Below are positions 24,361-32,436 of a stretch of DNA of 64,000 bases, in pieces. This DNA is from Planctomycetota bacterium (GTDB lineage Bacteria > Planctomycetota > Planctomycetia > Isosphaerales > Isosphaeraceae). Position 1 is the first letter of the stretch; each line of letters starts with the position of its first letter. The notes beneath the pieces were generated by a model. The model saw nothing but the letters and a program-made list of their open reading frames with translations. It had not been told where the DNA came from and did no database searches. The translations under genes were made by a program, and so were the position numbers. The stretch is taken from NCBI GenBank assembly GCA_028291545.1, contig JAQGHR010000072.1, positions 124,001 through 188,000 of the forward strand, in the 5' to 3' direction.

Positions 24361-27030
24361 CTAGGAGCCGATTCGTTCAACGTCGCACCAGCCCAAACCT
24401 TCAAGCGGCCTGAGAACGGATTCCGCATCCGCCACGACGACGAAGGCGAACGCGTTCGGGTGGACGTGACGGTGAGCGGCGTCTCGCATGCCCTGGATCG
24501 ACACCTGCTGGAGTCGGTCGGCCAGCCTGGCGTGATCGTCGCGAGGGAGCCCGTAGAGGAACAACCCCGCATAGCGAGAGACCAGCGCCGATGGGGTTTC
24601 GAAGTGCCGGGCCTGACCTTCAACGAGCGATCGGCGAGCGTCATCAAGCTCGTCCGAGGTCGGCGGCCGATCCCCGAGGAGATCTTCGACCACGTGACGG
24701 ATATCGCCCAGTGCCTCCGCGAGGCGATCGGCCTGGAGCGAGGCCGAGATCGAGAACGGACCCGGCCCGCGCCGGGCATCAAAGTGACTGCGAATCCCGT
24801 AAGTAAATCCCTTCTCCTCGCGAAGCTTCTCATTGAGCCGCGACGTGAATTGACCGCCCAGGATCTGGTTGAATAGCATCAAGGCGTCATGATCGGGATT
24901 ATTGCGATCCGGACCGACGTGCCCCACCCGAACCACGGCTTGCGCCGCTCCGGGACGATCGACCAGGAGGATGCGAAGGCGGGTCGCGAGTTCCGTCGGC
25001 GGCGTCACGTTGCGAACTGGACCGGGCTCAACCCAACCGGCCAGATACCGATCGAGAGTTGCAGCGATCTCGTCCGGGTCCACATCCCCGGCCACGACGA
25101 TCGCGGCGCGGTCGGGTCGATAGTGTTCGCGATGGAACCGTTGCAGATCGGCCCTGGTGAAGCGTCCAACCGTCGCCTCGTCTCCGTCGACCGTGGTCCG
25201 GTACGGATGACTCTCGGGATACAAGGTCTGGATGAAGACCCGGTGGGCCAGGGACTCCGCTCGGTCGCGTTCGGCCTTCAGCCCGGAGAGAGTCTGGGCG
25301 CTGACTCTCGCGAAATCGGCCTCGGGGAACGTGGGTTGAAGCAGGACGTCGAACACCAGGTCCAGGCTCGCGCTCAGGTGCGGCGTGAGGCATTGCATGC
25401 CGACATAGGAGCCGTCCCAGCCGCAGCTCGTCGAAAGGCTGGTGCCGAGAGACTCCGCGATCAGGGCCAGTTCCCTGGAGGATCGGGTGGTCGTCCCCTC
25501 GTCCAGCACCTCGGCCGTAAGGCTCGCCAGGCCCCCCTGCTCCGGCCCGTGCGCCGAGGCTCCCGCCGCCATCACGACCGATGCGGCGATGATGGGTAGG
25601 TCTCGCCTCGGAAGCACCCAGAGGGGCACGCCACAGGCCAGTTCCCGAACCTCCGGCAACGGGGCATGGAAGGCGGATGCCGAGGCCGATACGGGACGGA
25701 TGGAGCGGTCGAGCGGCGGGAGGATGGTCGGGGTTTTCCGGCCCAGGACCGTCAGGGCGACATGGGCGGTCCACGATCGTCCCGTGGCGAAGGAACTCGT
25801 CGCGATGCTCTGGATCTGGTCGGGTGTGACGGCCTGATAGCGCGCGAAGTCCGCGGTGATCCGGCCCGGGTCGCCGAGATAGGTGTTGTAGGCGTTGAGC
25901 CGGTCGGCCACGCCCCCGAAACCGCCAACGTTGTCGAGCGCGTACAGGAATCCCGCGAGCCGTCCGTTCTTGACTCGGTCGAGTTCCAACGCGGTGACGC
26001 CGTCGGCCGCGATCGCCTCAAGTTCTTCGTAAACCCTGGACTTTGCCCGCTCCGGTGCGACCCCGGGCCGGAGAGTCACGATGACTCCGAAGGTCCCGGC
26101 GATCTCGCGCCCCGACTGATACGCGGTGACATCTTGCGCGATCTGCTCGTCCATCACGAGCTTGCCATAGAGCCGGCTGGACCGGCCGCGCGCCAGTATG
26201 TCCGCGAGCAGAGTCAGCGGGGCATCGTGTTCGTGGAACTGAGGGACCGTCTCCCAGATGAGATAGATGCGATCCAGCTCGACTCGGTCCAGGAGCGTGA
26301 TCTCCTTGGAATTCGGATACCCCTCCGCTCTCGCCCACCAGAGCGGCTGGGACTTCATGCCCCCCGGAATCGGCCCGAAATAGCGTTCGGCGAGTTCGAA
26401 AGCCCGGTCTTCCTCGATATCGCCGACCAGGGCGAGGCTGGCGTTGCTCGGGACGTAATAGCGGCGGAAAAACGCCTGGATGTCGTCGCGGGAGGCGCGC
26501 TCCACGTCTTCCATCTCGCCGATGGTGAGCCAGCTATAGGGGTGGTCCGGCCCGTACATGGCTTCGGCCAGAGCCTTGCCGACCTGGCCGTACGGGCGAT
26601 TCGCGTAGTTCTGGCGGTACTCGTTCTTGACGACATCCTTCTGGACCCGAATCTTTTCGTCCGAAAGCGCGGGCAGGAAGTTGGCCATTCGGTCCGACTC
26701 CATCGCCACGGCGATCTCGACGTGCGCCGACGGTAGATCGACGAAGTAATTCGTACGATCGGGCGAGGTCGAGCCGTTGACGGCGGCCCCGAGCCGTTGG
26801 AGCGGCTTGAAATAGTCTCCCGGATAATGTTCGGAGCCCTCGAACATCAAGTGCTCGAAGAGGTGCGCGAAACCGCGCTGGGTCCGCTCTTCATTCTTGG
26901 ATCCGACGTGATACCAAAGGTTTACCGCGACGATCGGAAGCAAGCCCGTCTTCAGGGCGATGACCTCCAATCCGTTCGTCAGGGTCATTTTCTTGAAGGG
27001 AAGTTCGGGGAGGCGAAGTGTGGGGTTCAT
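24361..27030 (-). CDS. M16-family (insulinase-like) zinc peptidase, two-lobed single chain
   Basis: An 889-residue protein with an inverted zinc motif HLFEH (H56, E59, H60) in GFAHLFEHLMFEG, and the third ligand expected in ALAEAMYG about 80 residues later. The first lobe (~15-430) holds the active site. The second lobe (~450-880) repeats the fold without the motif (CGVPLWVLPRRDLPIIAASV, FTRADLQRFHREHYRPDRAA, NQILGGQFTSRLNEKLREEK). This is the fused active-plus-inactive arrangement of pitrilysin-like or two-subunit bacterial M16 proteases. No signal peptide is visible, so it is probably cytoplasmic, degrading peptides. Start at ATG 27030. It stands apart from the squalene-repeat pair by 139 bases and may share transcription with it. 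Confidence 0.9.
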   Translation of the reverse strand: MNPTLRLPELPFKKMTLTNGLEVIALKTGLLPIVAVNLWYHVGSKNEERTQRGFAHLFEHLMFEGSEHYPGDYFKPLQRLGAAVNGSTSPDRTNYFVDLPSAHVEIAVAMESDRMANFLPALSDEKIRVQKDVVKNEYRQNYANRPYGQVGKALAEAMYGPDHPYSWLTIGEMEDVERASRDDIQAFFRRYYVPSNASLALVGDIEEDRAFELAERYFGPIPGGMKSQPLWWARAEGYPNSKEITLLDRVELDRIYLIWETVPQFHEHDAPLTLLADILARGRSSRLYGKLVMDEQIAQDVTAYQSGREIAGTFGVIVTLRPGVAPERAKSRVYEELEAIAADGVTALELDRVKNGRLAGFLYALDNVGGFGGVADRLNAYNTYLGDPGRITADFARYQAVTPDQIQSIATSSFATGRSWTAHVALTVLGRKTPTILPPLDRSIRPVSASASAFHAPLPEVRELACGVPLWVLPRRDLPIIAASVVMAAGASAHGPEQGGLASLTAEVLDEGTTTRSSRELALIAESLGTSLSTSCGWDGSYVGMQCLTPHLSASLDLVFDVLLQPTFPEADFARVSAQTLSGLKAERDRAESLAHRVFIQTLYPESHPYRTTVDGDEATVGRFTRADLQRFHREHYRPDRAAIVVAGDVDPDEIAATLDRYLAGWVEPGPVRNVTPPTELATRLRILLVDRPGAAQAVVRVGHVGPDRNNPDHDALMLFNQILGGQFTSRLNEKLREEKGFTYGIRSHFDARRGPGPFSISASLQADRLAEALGDIRHVVEDLLGDRPPTSDELDDARRSLVEGQARHFETPSALVSRYAGLFLYGLPRDDHARLADRLQQVSIQGMRDAAHRHVHPNAFAFVVVADAESVLRPLEGLGWCDVERIGS

Positions 27031-27522
27031 CCGAGCCAGATATGTGCCGAAGAGAGTATTTGGCCGGACGACCCAGCCTTGTCCCTAGGGTAATCAAAGT
27101 TGAGGCCGATTCCCATGCCTCCGAGTGTACCGTTCGCTCGATCGTGGAATTGTTCAAGCTGGTTTCGAAAGACCATCGGGCGACCCTGCCTTTCAGAAAT
27201 CGTCCGATGCCGGAATCCGTTGATTACCGAGGATCATGCGGCGATCCCGTGACGGCGGAGTCCCTCGACAGCGTCGCGGGAAGTCTTACGCCATATCGGG
27301 TTAGTAGCGGGCGAGAGAGTATGCCTCCAAGAGGTCATGAGGGGACCCCTTTGACAGAGGACCATTTGGAGCGGGATAATGGTCCGACCCGCGAGCCTAT
27401 GCGGTCTGCGAGAGGGCGAGAGGCTCCCAGCCTCCGAGGGTCGAACACGAACGAATCGCGACGATGCCGGACGGGCTGTGCCCGACGGTTACGCACTTCG
27501 ATCAGAATAAGAAGGCCGGCTC
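27031..27522. other. intergenic region upstream of PP2C and M16 genes
   Basis: No credible gene lies in these 492 bases between divergently transcribed genes. A long open frame crosses it (from 27018) but its translation is random-looking. The one clear element is the plus-strand promoter at 27353-27382, listed separately. Confidence 0.5.
27353..27382 (+). promoter_or_regulatory. sigma-70-type promoter for the PP2C gene
   Basis: A consensus TTGACA (27353-27358), an 18-base spacer and GATAAT (27377-27382) form the best promoter match in the window. It would give a ~130-base leader before GTG 27523. Confidence 0.6.
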
Positions 27523-28677
27523 GTGAATTGGGAAGATACGATCGTCGAGGCGTCCGCGTCCGACACGGGCATGCGACGCGCCAATAACCAGGATAGCTAT
27601 TCCGTCGTCCGGGCCTCGTCCCGGGAATCGTGGAAGATGCACGGGCATCTATTCATGGTGGCCGACGGAATGGGGGCGCATGCCGCGGGCGAGCTCGCCA
27701 GTAAGATGGCCTGCGACAATATCCCGCATAATTACCGAAAATCCAAGACGGGCACCCCGGCCGAAAATCTCACGAAAGCCTACCGCGAGGTCGGCGGCCA
27801 GATCCACGCCAAGGCCACGGCGAATCGTGACTTCCAGGGCATGGGGACCACCTGCTCGACCCTGGTGCTGCTGCCGGCGGGTGCCCTGATCGCCCACGTA
27901 GGGGATTCTCGCGTTTATCGGATACGCAAGAACCGAATCGATCAACTCTCGTTCGATCACAGCCTCGTCTGGGAACTCATCCGGCGCAATCATCTCAGCC
28001 CCGACCAGGCCGGCAAGACCGTACCTCGCAACGTGATCACCCGGAGCCTTGGTCCCGATCCGACCGTGGAGGTCGACATCGAAGGACCGATCCCGATCGA
28101 GACCGGTGACGTGTTCTTGCTCTGTTCGGACGGGCTCTCAGGTCCTGTCACGGATGATGAAATTGGCGTGATCGCCGGCAGCTTCCACCCCGAGACCGCA
28201 TGCCGATTCCTGATCTCTCTGGCGAACCTGCGTGGCGGTCAGGATAACATCACCGCGGTCATCTGCCGGATCGGCCCGTGGGTGGAGCCCGAATTTCCGA
28301 ACTCGACTGCCGTCGACGGCAGCCAGGACAAGAAGGCCGGGCGAGGCTCGCTGTTTTCAAGTCTGCTGGGCTCGCTCAAAGGACGGCAGGCGGCTCCTCC
28401 GTTCGAGGAGAAGATTTATCAGACATTTGAGTGCCCGGTCGACCTCCCCTTTCTGGGTCGGATGGCCGACCTGCTTCGCAATGCCCAGGCCAACGGGGTC
28501 GATCAGGCATGGAGGGCGGACTGGGCCGCGCTGGCCGCTCATCGGAAAAAGGCGGAGGAGTTCCGCCAGACCGGCGACTTCCGCTCGGCCCTGGGACAAC
28601 TCGGCGAAGCGATCGACATCCTCGGCCAGGCGGCGCGGGTCCACAAGATCGAGAGCGTCTCGAACGGGTCATCCTGA
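27523..28677 (+). CDS. PP2C-family protein serine/threonine phosphatase
   Basis: The GTG start at 27523 has AGAAGG about 8 bases upstream. The 384-residue protein carries the PP2C metal-binding and structural motifs in order: SDTGMRRANNQDSY, FMVADGMGAHAAGELAS, GTTCSTLVLLPAGALIAHVGDSR (motif split here at VGDSRVYRI), LLCSDGLSGPVTDDE and GGQDNITAVI. The catalytic domain ends near 255. The C-terminal ~130 residues are charged and helical with a coiled tail (AAHRKKAEEFRQTGDF) and may bind a partner. It would reverse Hanks-type kinase phosphorylation, but no such kinase lies in the window; the FHA protein at 57.8 kb is another phospho-signalling element. It is transcribed alone from a strong predicted promoter. 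Confidence 0.9.
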   Translation: MNWEDTIVEASASDTGMRRANNQDSYSVVRASSRESWKMHGHLFMVADGMGAHAAGELASKMACDNIPHNYRKSKTGTPAENLTKAYREVGGQIHAKATANRDFQGMGTTCSTLVLLPAGALIAHVGDSRVYRIRKNRIDQLSFDHSLVWELIRRNHLSPDQAGKTVPRNVITRSLGPDPTVEVDIEGPIPIETGDVFLLCSDGLSGPVTDDEIGVIAGSFHPETACRFLISLANLRGGQDNITAVICRIGPWVEPEFPNSTAVDGSQDKKAGRGSLFSSLLGSLKGRQAAPPFEEKIYQTFECPVDLPFLGRMADLLRNAQANGVDQAWRADWAALAAHRKKAEEFRQTGDFRSALGQLGEAIDILGQAARVHKIESVSNGSS

Positions 28678-28745
28678 CGGGCTGACGACACGGGTTATTG
28701 CCCTACCGTAATGGGTCCGCCACGACCCGAGGAATCGTCTCGATC

Positions 28746-29924
28746 ATGTCCCAGCGTCCTCGCCCCGAGACCATTTGCGTCCATCCGCCCGAGGTGCCGG
28801 AGTCGGCATCCCGGCCGCTCAGTCCGCCGATCCACCTGAGCGCGGTCTACAAGATCGCCGGCCTCGACCAGATCGATGCCCTGTATGAAGGCGGCGATTC
28901 CGGATATACCTACCGCCGGGACGGGGATGCGAACTCCGACCTGCTCGCCGCCAAGGTTGCCGAGCTGGAACATGCGGAGGACGCACTGATTTGCGCCTCC
29001 GGCATGGGCGCCGAGGCCGCGTTGTTTCTTGCGACCCTCAGCGCGGGCGACGAGGTGGCCCTGTCGGATAATCTGTACGGCAAGACGGTTGCCCTCGTCG
29101 GCCGAGAGCTTTCCCGGTTCGGGGTCGGGCATCATTTTTTCGATGCCACCCGGCCCGAAAGTCTGAAACGCGTTCTGACTCCCACGACGCGCCTGGTGTT
29201 CGTCGAGACGCTTTCCAACCCTCTTGTCCGCCTGGCCGATATCGCCGGTCTGGCCGAGGTCGCCCACTCGTCCGGGGCGAGCCTGGCCGTGGATCATACC
29301 TTCGCCCCCCTGCTCTGCCGCCCGATCGAGATGGGCGCGGACTTCGTGACCCACTCGCTGACCAAATTGATCGGCGGCCATAGCGACCTGATTCTGGGCC
29401 TGCTCGCCGGACCGCGAGAGCGCATCGCGCGAGCCAAGGCGATCACCTCGGCCTTTGGTCTCGCGGGGAACCCGTTTGAAAGCTGGCTCGCTCTCCGAGG
29501 TGTTGCGACCCTCGGCCTGCGTTCCCAGCGAGCGTGTGCCACGGCGCTTCGCCTGGCCGAGCGACTTGCCGGACATCCTGGTGTAAAGCACGTCCATTAT
29601 CCTGGCCTGTCCACACATCCTGACCATGCCTGCGCTTCAAGGACCCTTGAGGGCGGATTCGGAACGATTGCCACAATCGACGTCGGAGGACGACCTGAGG
29701 CCGACCTCTTGATTCGATCCTTGACGGGAATTCCATTCGCGCCGAGTCTCGGTGATGCCTCAACCACACTGAGCCATCCCGCGACGACGAGTCACCGCAA
29801 CCAGAGCCCCGACCAGTGGGCCAGACAGGGCATCTCCGCGGGTCTGATTCGCCTCTCGTTCGGCCTGGAAGATCCGGACGACCTCTGGGACGATCTGAAG
29901 CAGGCTCTCGACCGGCTTGGCTAG
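28746..29924 (+). CDS. Cys/Met-metabolism PLP-dependent trans-sulfuration enzyme
   Basis: ATG 28746, preceded by GAGGAA, begins the family sequence (PETICVHPPEVPESASRPLS). The 392-residue protein shows the Cys/Met-metabolism fold: SGYTYRRDGDANSDLLAAKV, ICASGMGAEAALFL, the SDNLYGKT cofactor loop, FVETLSNPLVRLADI, LAVDHTFAPLLCRP and the PLP lysine in HSLTKLIGGHSD. The C-terminus has the SLGDASTTLSHPATTSHRN substrate segment. Members include cystathionine gamma-synthase, gamma- and beta-lyases, methionine gamma-lyase and O-acetylhomoserine sulfhydrylase; the sequence does not settle which. It is cytoplasmic, with no sulfur genes beside it. Confidence 0.88.
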   Translation: MSQRPRPETICVHPPEVPESASRPLSPPIHLSAVYKIAGLDQIDALYEGGDSGYTYRRDGDANSDLLAAKVAELEHAEDALICASGMGAEAALFLATLSAGDEVALSDNLYGKTVALVGRELSRFGVGHHFFDATRPESLKRVLTPTTRLVFVETLSNPLVRLADIAGLAEVAHSSGASLAVDHTFAPLLCRPIEMGADFVTHSLTKLIGGHSDLILGLLAGPRERIARAKAITSAFGLAGNPFESWLALRGVATLGLRSQRACATALRLAERLAGHPGVKHVHYPGLSTHPDHACASRTLEGGFGTIATIDVGGRPEADLLIRSLTGIPFAPSLGDASTTLSHPATTSHRNQSPDQWARQGISAGLIRLSFGLEDPDDLWDDLKQALDRLG

Positions 29925-29933
29925 AGACATGCG

Positions 29934-30176
29934 TCAGGGCGGGTCGTATCCGCCGGGATTCCAGGGGTTGCACCTCGCGATACGCCACAGACCTTTCCCG
30001 ATGCCTCGAAACAGACCGTACTTGTGCAGGGCCTCAATCGTGTAGCGGCTGCATGACGGATGGAATCGGCAGGCTTGTCCGAGCCAGGGGCTGATCGCGA
30101 TCTGGTAGCCACGAATGAGGGCGACGAGGGCGGCGATTGCCAGTCGAGACGGCCATCGAACGAGCGCGCTGATCAT
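29934..30176 (-). CDS. yidD: membrane protein insertion efficiency factor YidD
   Basis: An 80-residue protein with the full family signature: an amphipathic N-terminal helix (ALVALIRGYQIAISPWLG), CRFHPSCSRYTIEAL with its paired cysteines, and the terminal RCNPWNPGGYDPP. YidD lies at the inner face of the cytoplasmic membrane and aids YidC-dependent insertion. Its start overlaps the rnpA stop by four bases (ATGA), the classic rnpA-yidD arrangement, although neither yidC nor rpmH follows. The downstream neighbour is convergent. Confidence 0.93.
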   Translation of the reverse strand: MISALVRWPSRLAIAALVALIRGYQIAISPWLGQACRFHPSCSRYTIEALHKYGLFRGIGKGLWRIARCNPWNPGGYDPP

Positions 30177-30553
30177 GGTCGGGGGATGCCGGGGCCGGTG
30201 CGAGGTTCCAGCCGTCGCGCGGCCCCTCGCGCAAGGACGGGCAGCGACGCCATGGCCCGGTCGAACCGGACGACTCCACCGCGAGGGACGATCACAAGAT
30301 CGACTCCTTGAGGCAAGGAGACCCTGTTCAAGCGGAAGGCTTCGCGGATCGTTCGCTTGATCCGGTTTCGGCCGGCGGCCGACTTGACCTTTTTCTTGCC
30401 GACGGAGATCCCGAGCCGCGAGTAGGGCAAGCCGTTTGACGCGGCGTAGACGATCAGGATGTCGTCGGATGCGGTCTTGCGACGTTCGAACGCCCGGCGG
30501 AAGTCCTTGGGGTTGCGCATTCGCTCGTGAGGGCGAAAGGTTGCGTCGCTCAT
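30173..30553 (-). CDS. rnpA: ribonuclease P protein component
   Basis: The ATG at 30553 overlaps the preceding small gene's stop (ATGA), so that start is preferred to the longer open frame. The 126-residue protein has the family layout: a basic N-terminus (MRNPKDFRRAFERRKTASDD), SRLGISVGKKKVKSAAGRNR, the RNR signature in GRNRIKRTIREAF, and VDLVIVPRGGV. It binds the RNase P RNA and helps cleave the 5' leaders of pre-tRNAs. In most bacteria it follows rpmH near dnaA; here it follows a chaperone-regulator gene and a small membrane protein, and there is no rpmH. Translation is probably coupled both upstream and downstream. Confidence 0.93.
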   Translation of the reverse strand: MSDATFRPHERMRNPKDFRRAFERRKTASDDILIVYAASNGLPYSRLGISVGKKKVKSAAGRNRIKRTIREAFRLNRVSLPQGVDLVIVPRGGVVRFDRAMASLPVLARGAARRLEPRTGPGIPRP

Positions 30554-30807
30554 GAAGGGCCGGAGACCTCGGGTTCGGGGGCTTCCAGGGGGCGCACAGC
30601 CTTGACGGGTGTGACGCGAACTCGGAGTAATCGCCCCCGACGCACCAGGTGCCAGATCGCGAATGCTGCCAGGGTCACCGTCAGCGAGAGCGTGATTCCC
30701 GCCCATAATCTTACGGCGCCGATGGCTTGCTGCCGATTGCCCGAGATGGGGACCGAGGACCTGACCTCGGTACCGGCCGGCTTGCCGCCATCACGGACCT
30801 CGTTCAT
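30550..30807 (-). CDS. small single-pass membrane protein (85 aa)
   Basis: ATG 30807 is chosen because it precedes a coherent protein and overlaps the end of the upstream gene by 17 bases. One transmembrane helix is clear (VRLWAGITLSLTVTLAAFAI), followed by a basic segment (RRGRLLRVRVTPVKAVR) and a short acidic/Pro tail, giving a likely N-out/C-in topology. It has no recognised family. The four-base overlap with rnpA and the overlap with the upstream gene suggest it is a real, translationally coupled member of this cluster rather than a chance frame. Confidence 0.55.
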   Translation of the reverse strand: MNEVRDGGKPAGTEVRSSVPISGNRQQAIGAVRLWAGITLSLTVTLAAFAIWHLVRRGRLLRVRVTPVKAVRPLEAPEPEVSGPS

Positions 30808-31108
30808 CGGGAGTCTCCAGGACGTCACGGAGCCGATCGGCAAGTTCTCGAATCCGGACCTGGACGTCTTCCAGATGGGTTCGGAGTTTGAGGATCGCCT
30901 CGATACCCGCGAGGTTGATCCCCAGGTCTCGCTGGAGGGTGACGACCGTCCAGATCCGGCGAATCTCGGCCGGTTCGTAGCCTTCAAGATCGCCGTGTCG
31001 CACGGAATGGACGAAGCCCCGGGACTCGAAGCGGATCAACGCCGAGGGCGAAACGGCGAGCCGCTCGGCTACTTCCTCCCGGGAAAAGATCGCGCTATGC
31101 GTCGACAT
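30791..31108 (-). CDS. MerR-like chaperone modulator (CbpM/HspR type, 105 aa)
   Basis: The sequence fits a MerR-type winged helix-turn-helix followed by a helix: FSREEVAERLAVSPSALIRF, GYEPAEIRRIWTVVTLQRDL, GINLAGIEAILKLRTHLEDV. CbpM proteins, which inhibit the J-protein CbpA, and HspR repressors both look like this, and both sit beside dnaJ/cbpA genes. Here the upstream gene is a zinc-finger-less J protein of the CbpA type, 61 bases away, which fits CbpM. It may bind the J domain, DNA, or both. ATG 31108. Confidence 0.75.
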   Translation of the reverse strand: MSTHSAIFSREEVAERLAVSPSALIRFESRGFVHSVRHGDLEGYEPAEIRRIWTVVTLQRDLGINLAGIEAILKLRTHLEDVQVRIRELADRLRDVLETPDERGP

Positions 31109-31169
31109 GGGCCGGTGCTCTCGTCACGGGCGATCGAAAGGTCAACGGCTAGCATTTCGAGGGCGGGTG

Positions 31170-32135
31170 TCACAGGCCCTCGCGCGGATGCATCGGGTTG
31201 CGCCGGGCAAACTCCTGGATGAGTTGTCGGCTCTCCTCGTCCACATTTTTCGGCACGACGATCTTGAGCACGACAAAGAGGTCTCCGTCCGGCTGGTTTC
31301 CATGCGCCGGAACCCCCTTGCCACGGACTCGCAATTTCTGGCCGCAGGAACTGCCGGCCGGGACCGACAAGGTGACCGTCGTGCCGGCCAGGGTCGGAAC
31401 CTCGATTCTGGCACCCAGAACGGCCTCATCAATCGTGATGGGCAGATTGATGCGGAGGTTGGAGTGATCTCGCTCGAATCGCGGGTCTGGTTGCGTCGTG
31501 ACCGTGATGGTCAGGTCGCCGTTCGGAGCCCCCTTCTCACCCTTCCCTCCTCGACCCTTCAGACGCAGCTTCTTGCCGCTCTCGGTTCCTGGGGGAATCT
31601 TGATCTCCAGACTCTCTCGGGAGCCGTCCTCCCGAGCCAGGTCAATCGTGGTCGGGCCGCCGAGGACTGCCGTGGCGAACGGGATCGTGATTGAGGCCTC
31701 AAGATCGGCCCCGCGTTGGGGACCAGCCCGGCGTCCGCCGCGTGCCCCTCCGAATCGCCCGAAAATTTCGTCGAAGAGACCGCCCCCGGCCTCGCCCTCT
31801 TCGGTGCCTCCCCCGAAGAACTGGCTGAAGTCGACGTTCTCGTACCCGGGTGGTGCTTGCCTGGCCGACCATTCCGAGCCCCCCGATCGAGGGCCGGCTG
31901 CTCCCATCCCCTCGAAGCCGGCATGACCATAAGCGTCGTAGCGCTTCCGCTTCTCGGGGTCGCTCAAGATGTCATAGGCCGATTGCGCTTCCTTGAACTT
32001 CGCCTCGGAAGTCTTGTCGCCGGGATTGACGTCCGGATGATGCTGGCGCGCGAGGTTACGATAGGCCTTCTTGACCTGATCGGCCGTTGCGTCACGAGGA
32101 ACGCCCAGGATCTCGTAGTAGTCGCGCTGGGCCAT
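31170..32135 (-). CDS. DnaJ-type co-chaperone without zinc finger (CbpA-like)
   Basis: ATG 32135 has GAGGAA about 6 bases upstream and begins the J domain (RDYYEILGVPRDATADQVKK); the HPD motif is present in RQHHPDVNPGD. A Gly/Phe-rich segment follows (~75-140). The C-terminal substrate-binding domains run together (ASITIPFATAVLGGPTTIDL, KIPPGTESGKKLRLKGRGGK, DLFVVLKIVVPKNVDEE) with no CxxCxGxG zinc repeats, so the protein is of the CbpA/type-II class. At 321 residues the length is normal. It would stimulate DnaK and hand over unfolded proteins. It heads a minus-strand cluster with the CbpM-like gene, a membrane protein, rnpA and yidD. Confidence 0.92.
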   Translation of the reverse strand: MAQRDYYEILGVPRDATADQVKKAYRNLARQHHPDVNPGDKTSEAKFKEAQSAYDILSDPEKRKRYDAYGHAGFEGMGAAGPRSGGSEWSARQAPPGYENVDFSQFFGGGTEEGEAGGGLFDEIFGRFGGARGGRRAGPQRGADLEASITIPFATAVLGGPTTIDLAREDGSRESLEIKIPPGTESGKKLRLKGRGGKGEKGAPNGDLTITVTTQPDPRFERDHSNLRINLPITIDEAVLGARIEVPTLAGTTVTLSVPAGSSCGQKLRVRGKGVPAHGNQPDGDLFVVLKIVVPKNVDEESRQLIQEFARRNPMHPREGL

Positions 32136-32336
32136 CAGTTCCTCGCCCGGGCGGAGAATCGATCCGCAACATCCAGGCCGATGTACGGTTCGACGATGAT
32201 CCGGCCCGATCTGCATTGTAGCGGACCGGGTTCGGCAGATTCAAGCCGGCAAGAATCGGGCCGCGTCCCCGCTCCCCGCAGAATTTCGAGGCAGAATCGA
32301 GCCTGCGTTGAGGGACGATGTTCGGAACGGTTCGTG

Positions 32337-32365
32337 TTGCAATTCTTTGAGAGATGTTTTACAAT
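32337..32365 (+). promoter_or_regulatory. sigma-70-type promoter for the HlyD gene at 32437
   Basis: TTGCAA (32337-32342), 17 bases and TACAAT (32360-32365) lie ~70 bases before ATG 32437, in the 301-base gap between the divergent dnaJ-like and HlyD genes. Nothing else is evident in that gap. Confidence 0.55.
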
Positions 32366-32436
32366 TCGGCTCTGCCCGATGCCCCCTGCCTTCCCCTTGC
32401 CCCGAGCGCAATCTGGCGGTTTCAAGGACGCGAAAA

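Noticed and set aside
27018-27587. 189-codon open frame crossing the gap before the PP2C gene
   Set aside because: It has random-looking composition and overlaps both the M16 start and PP2C start in another frame.
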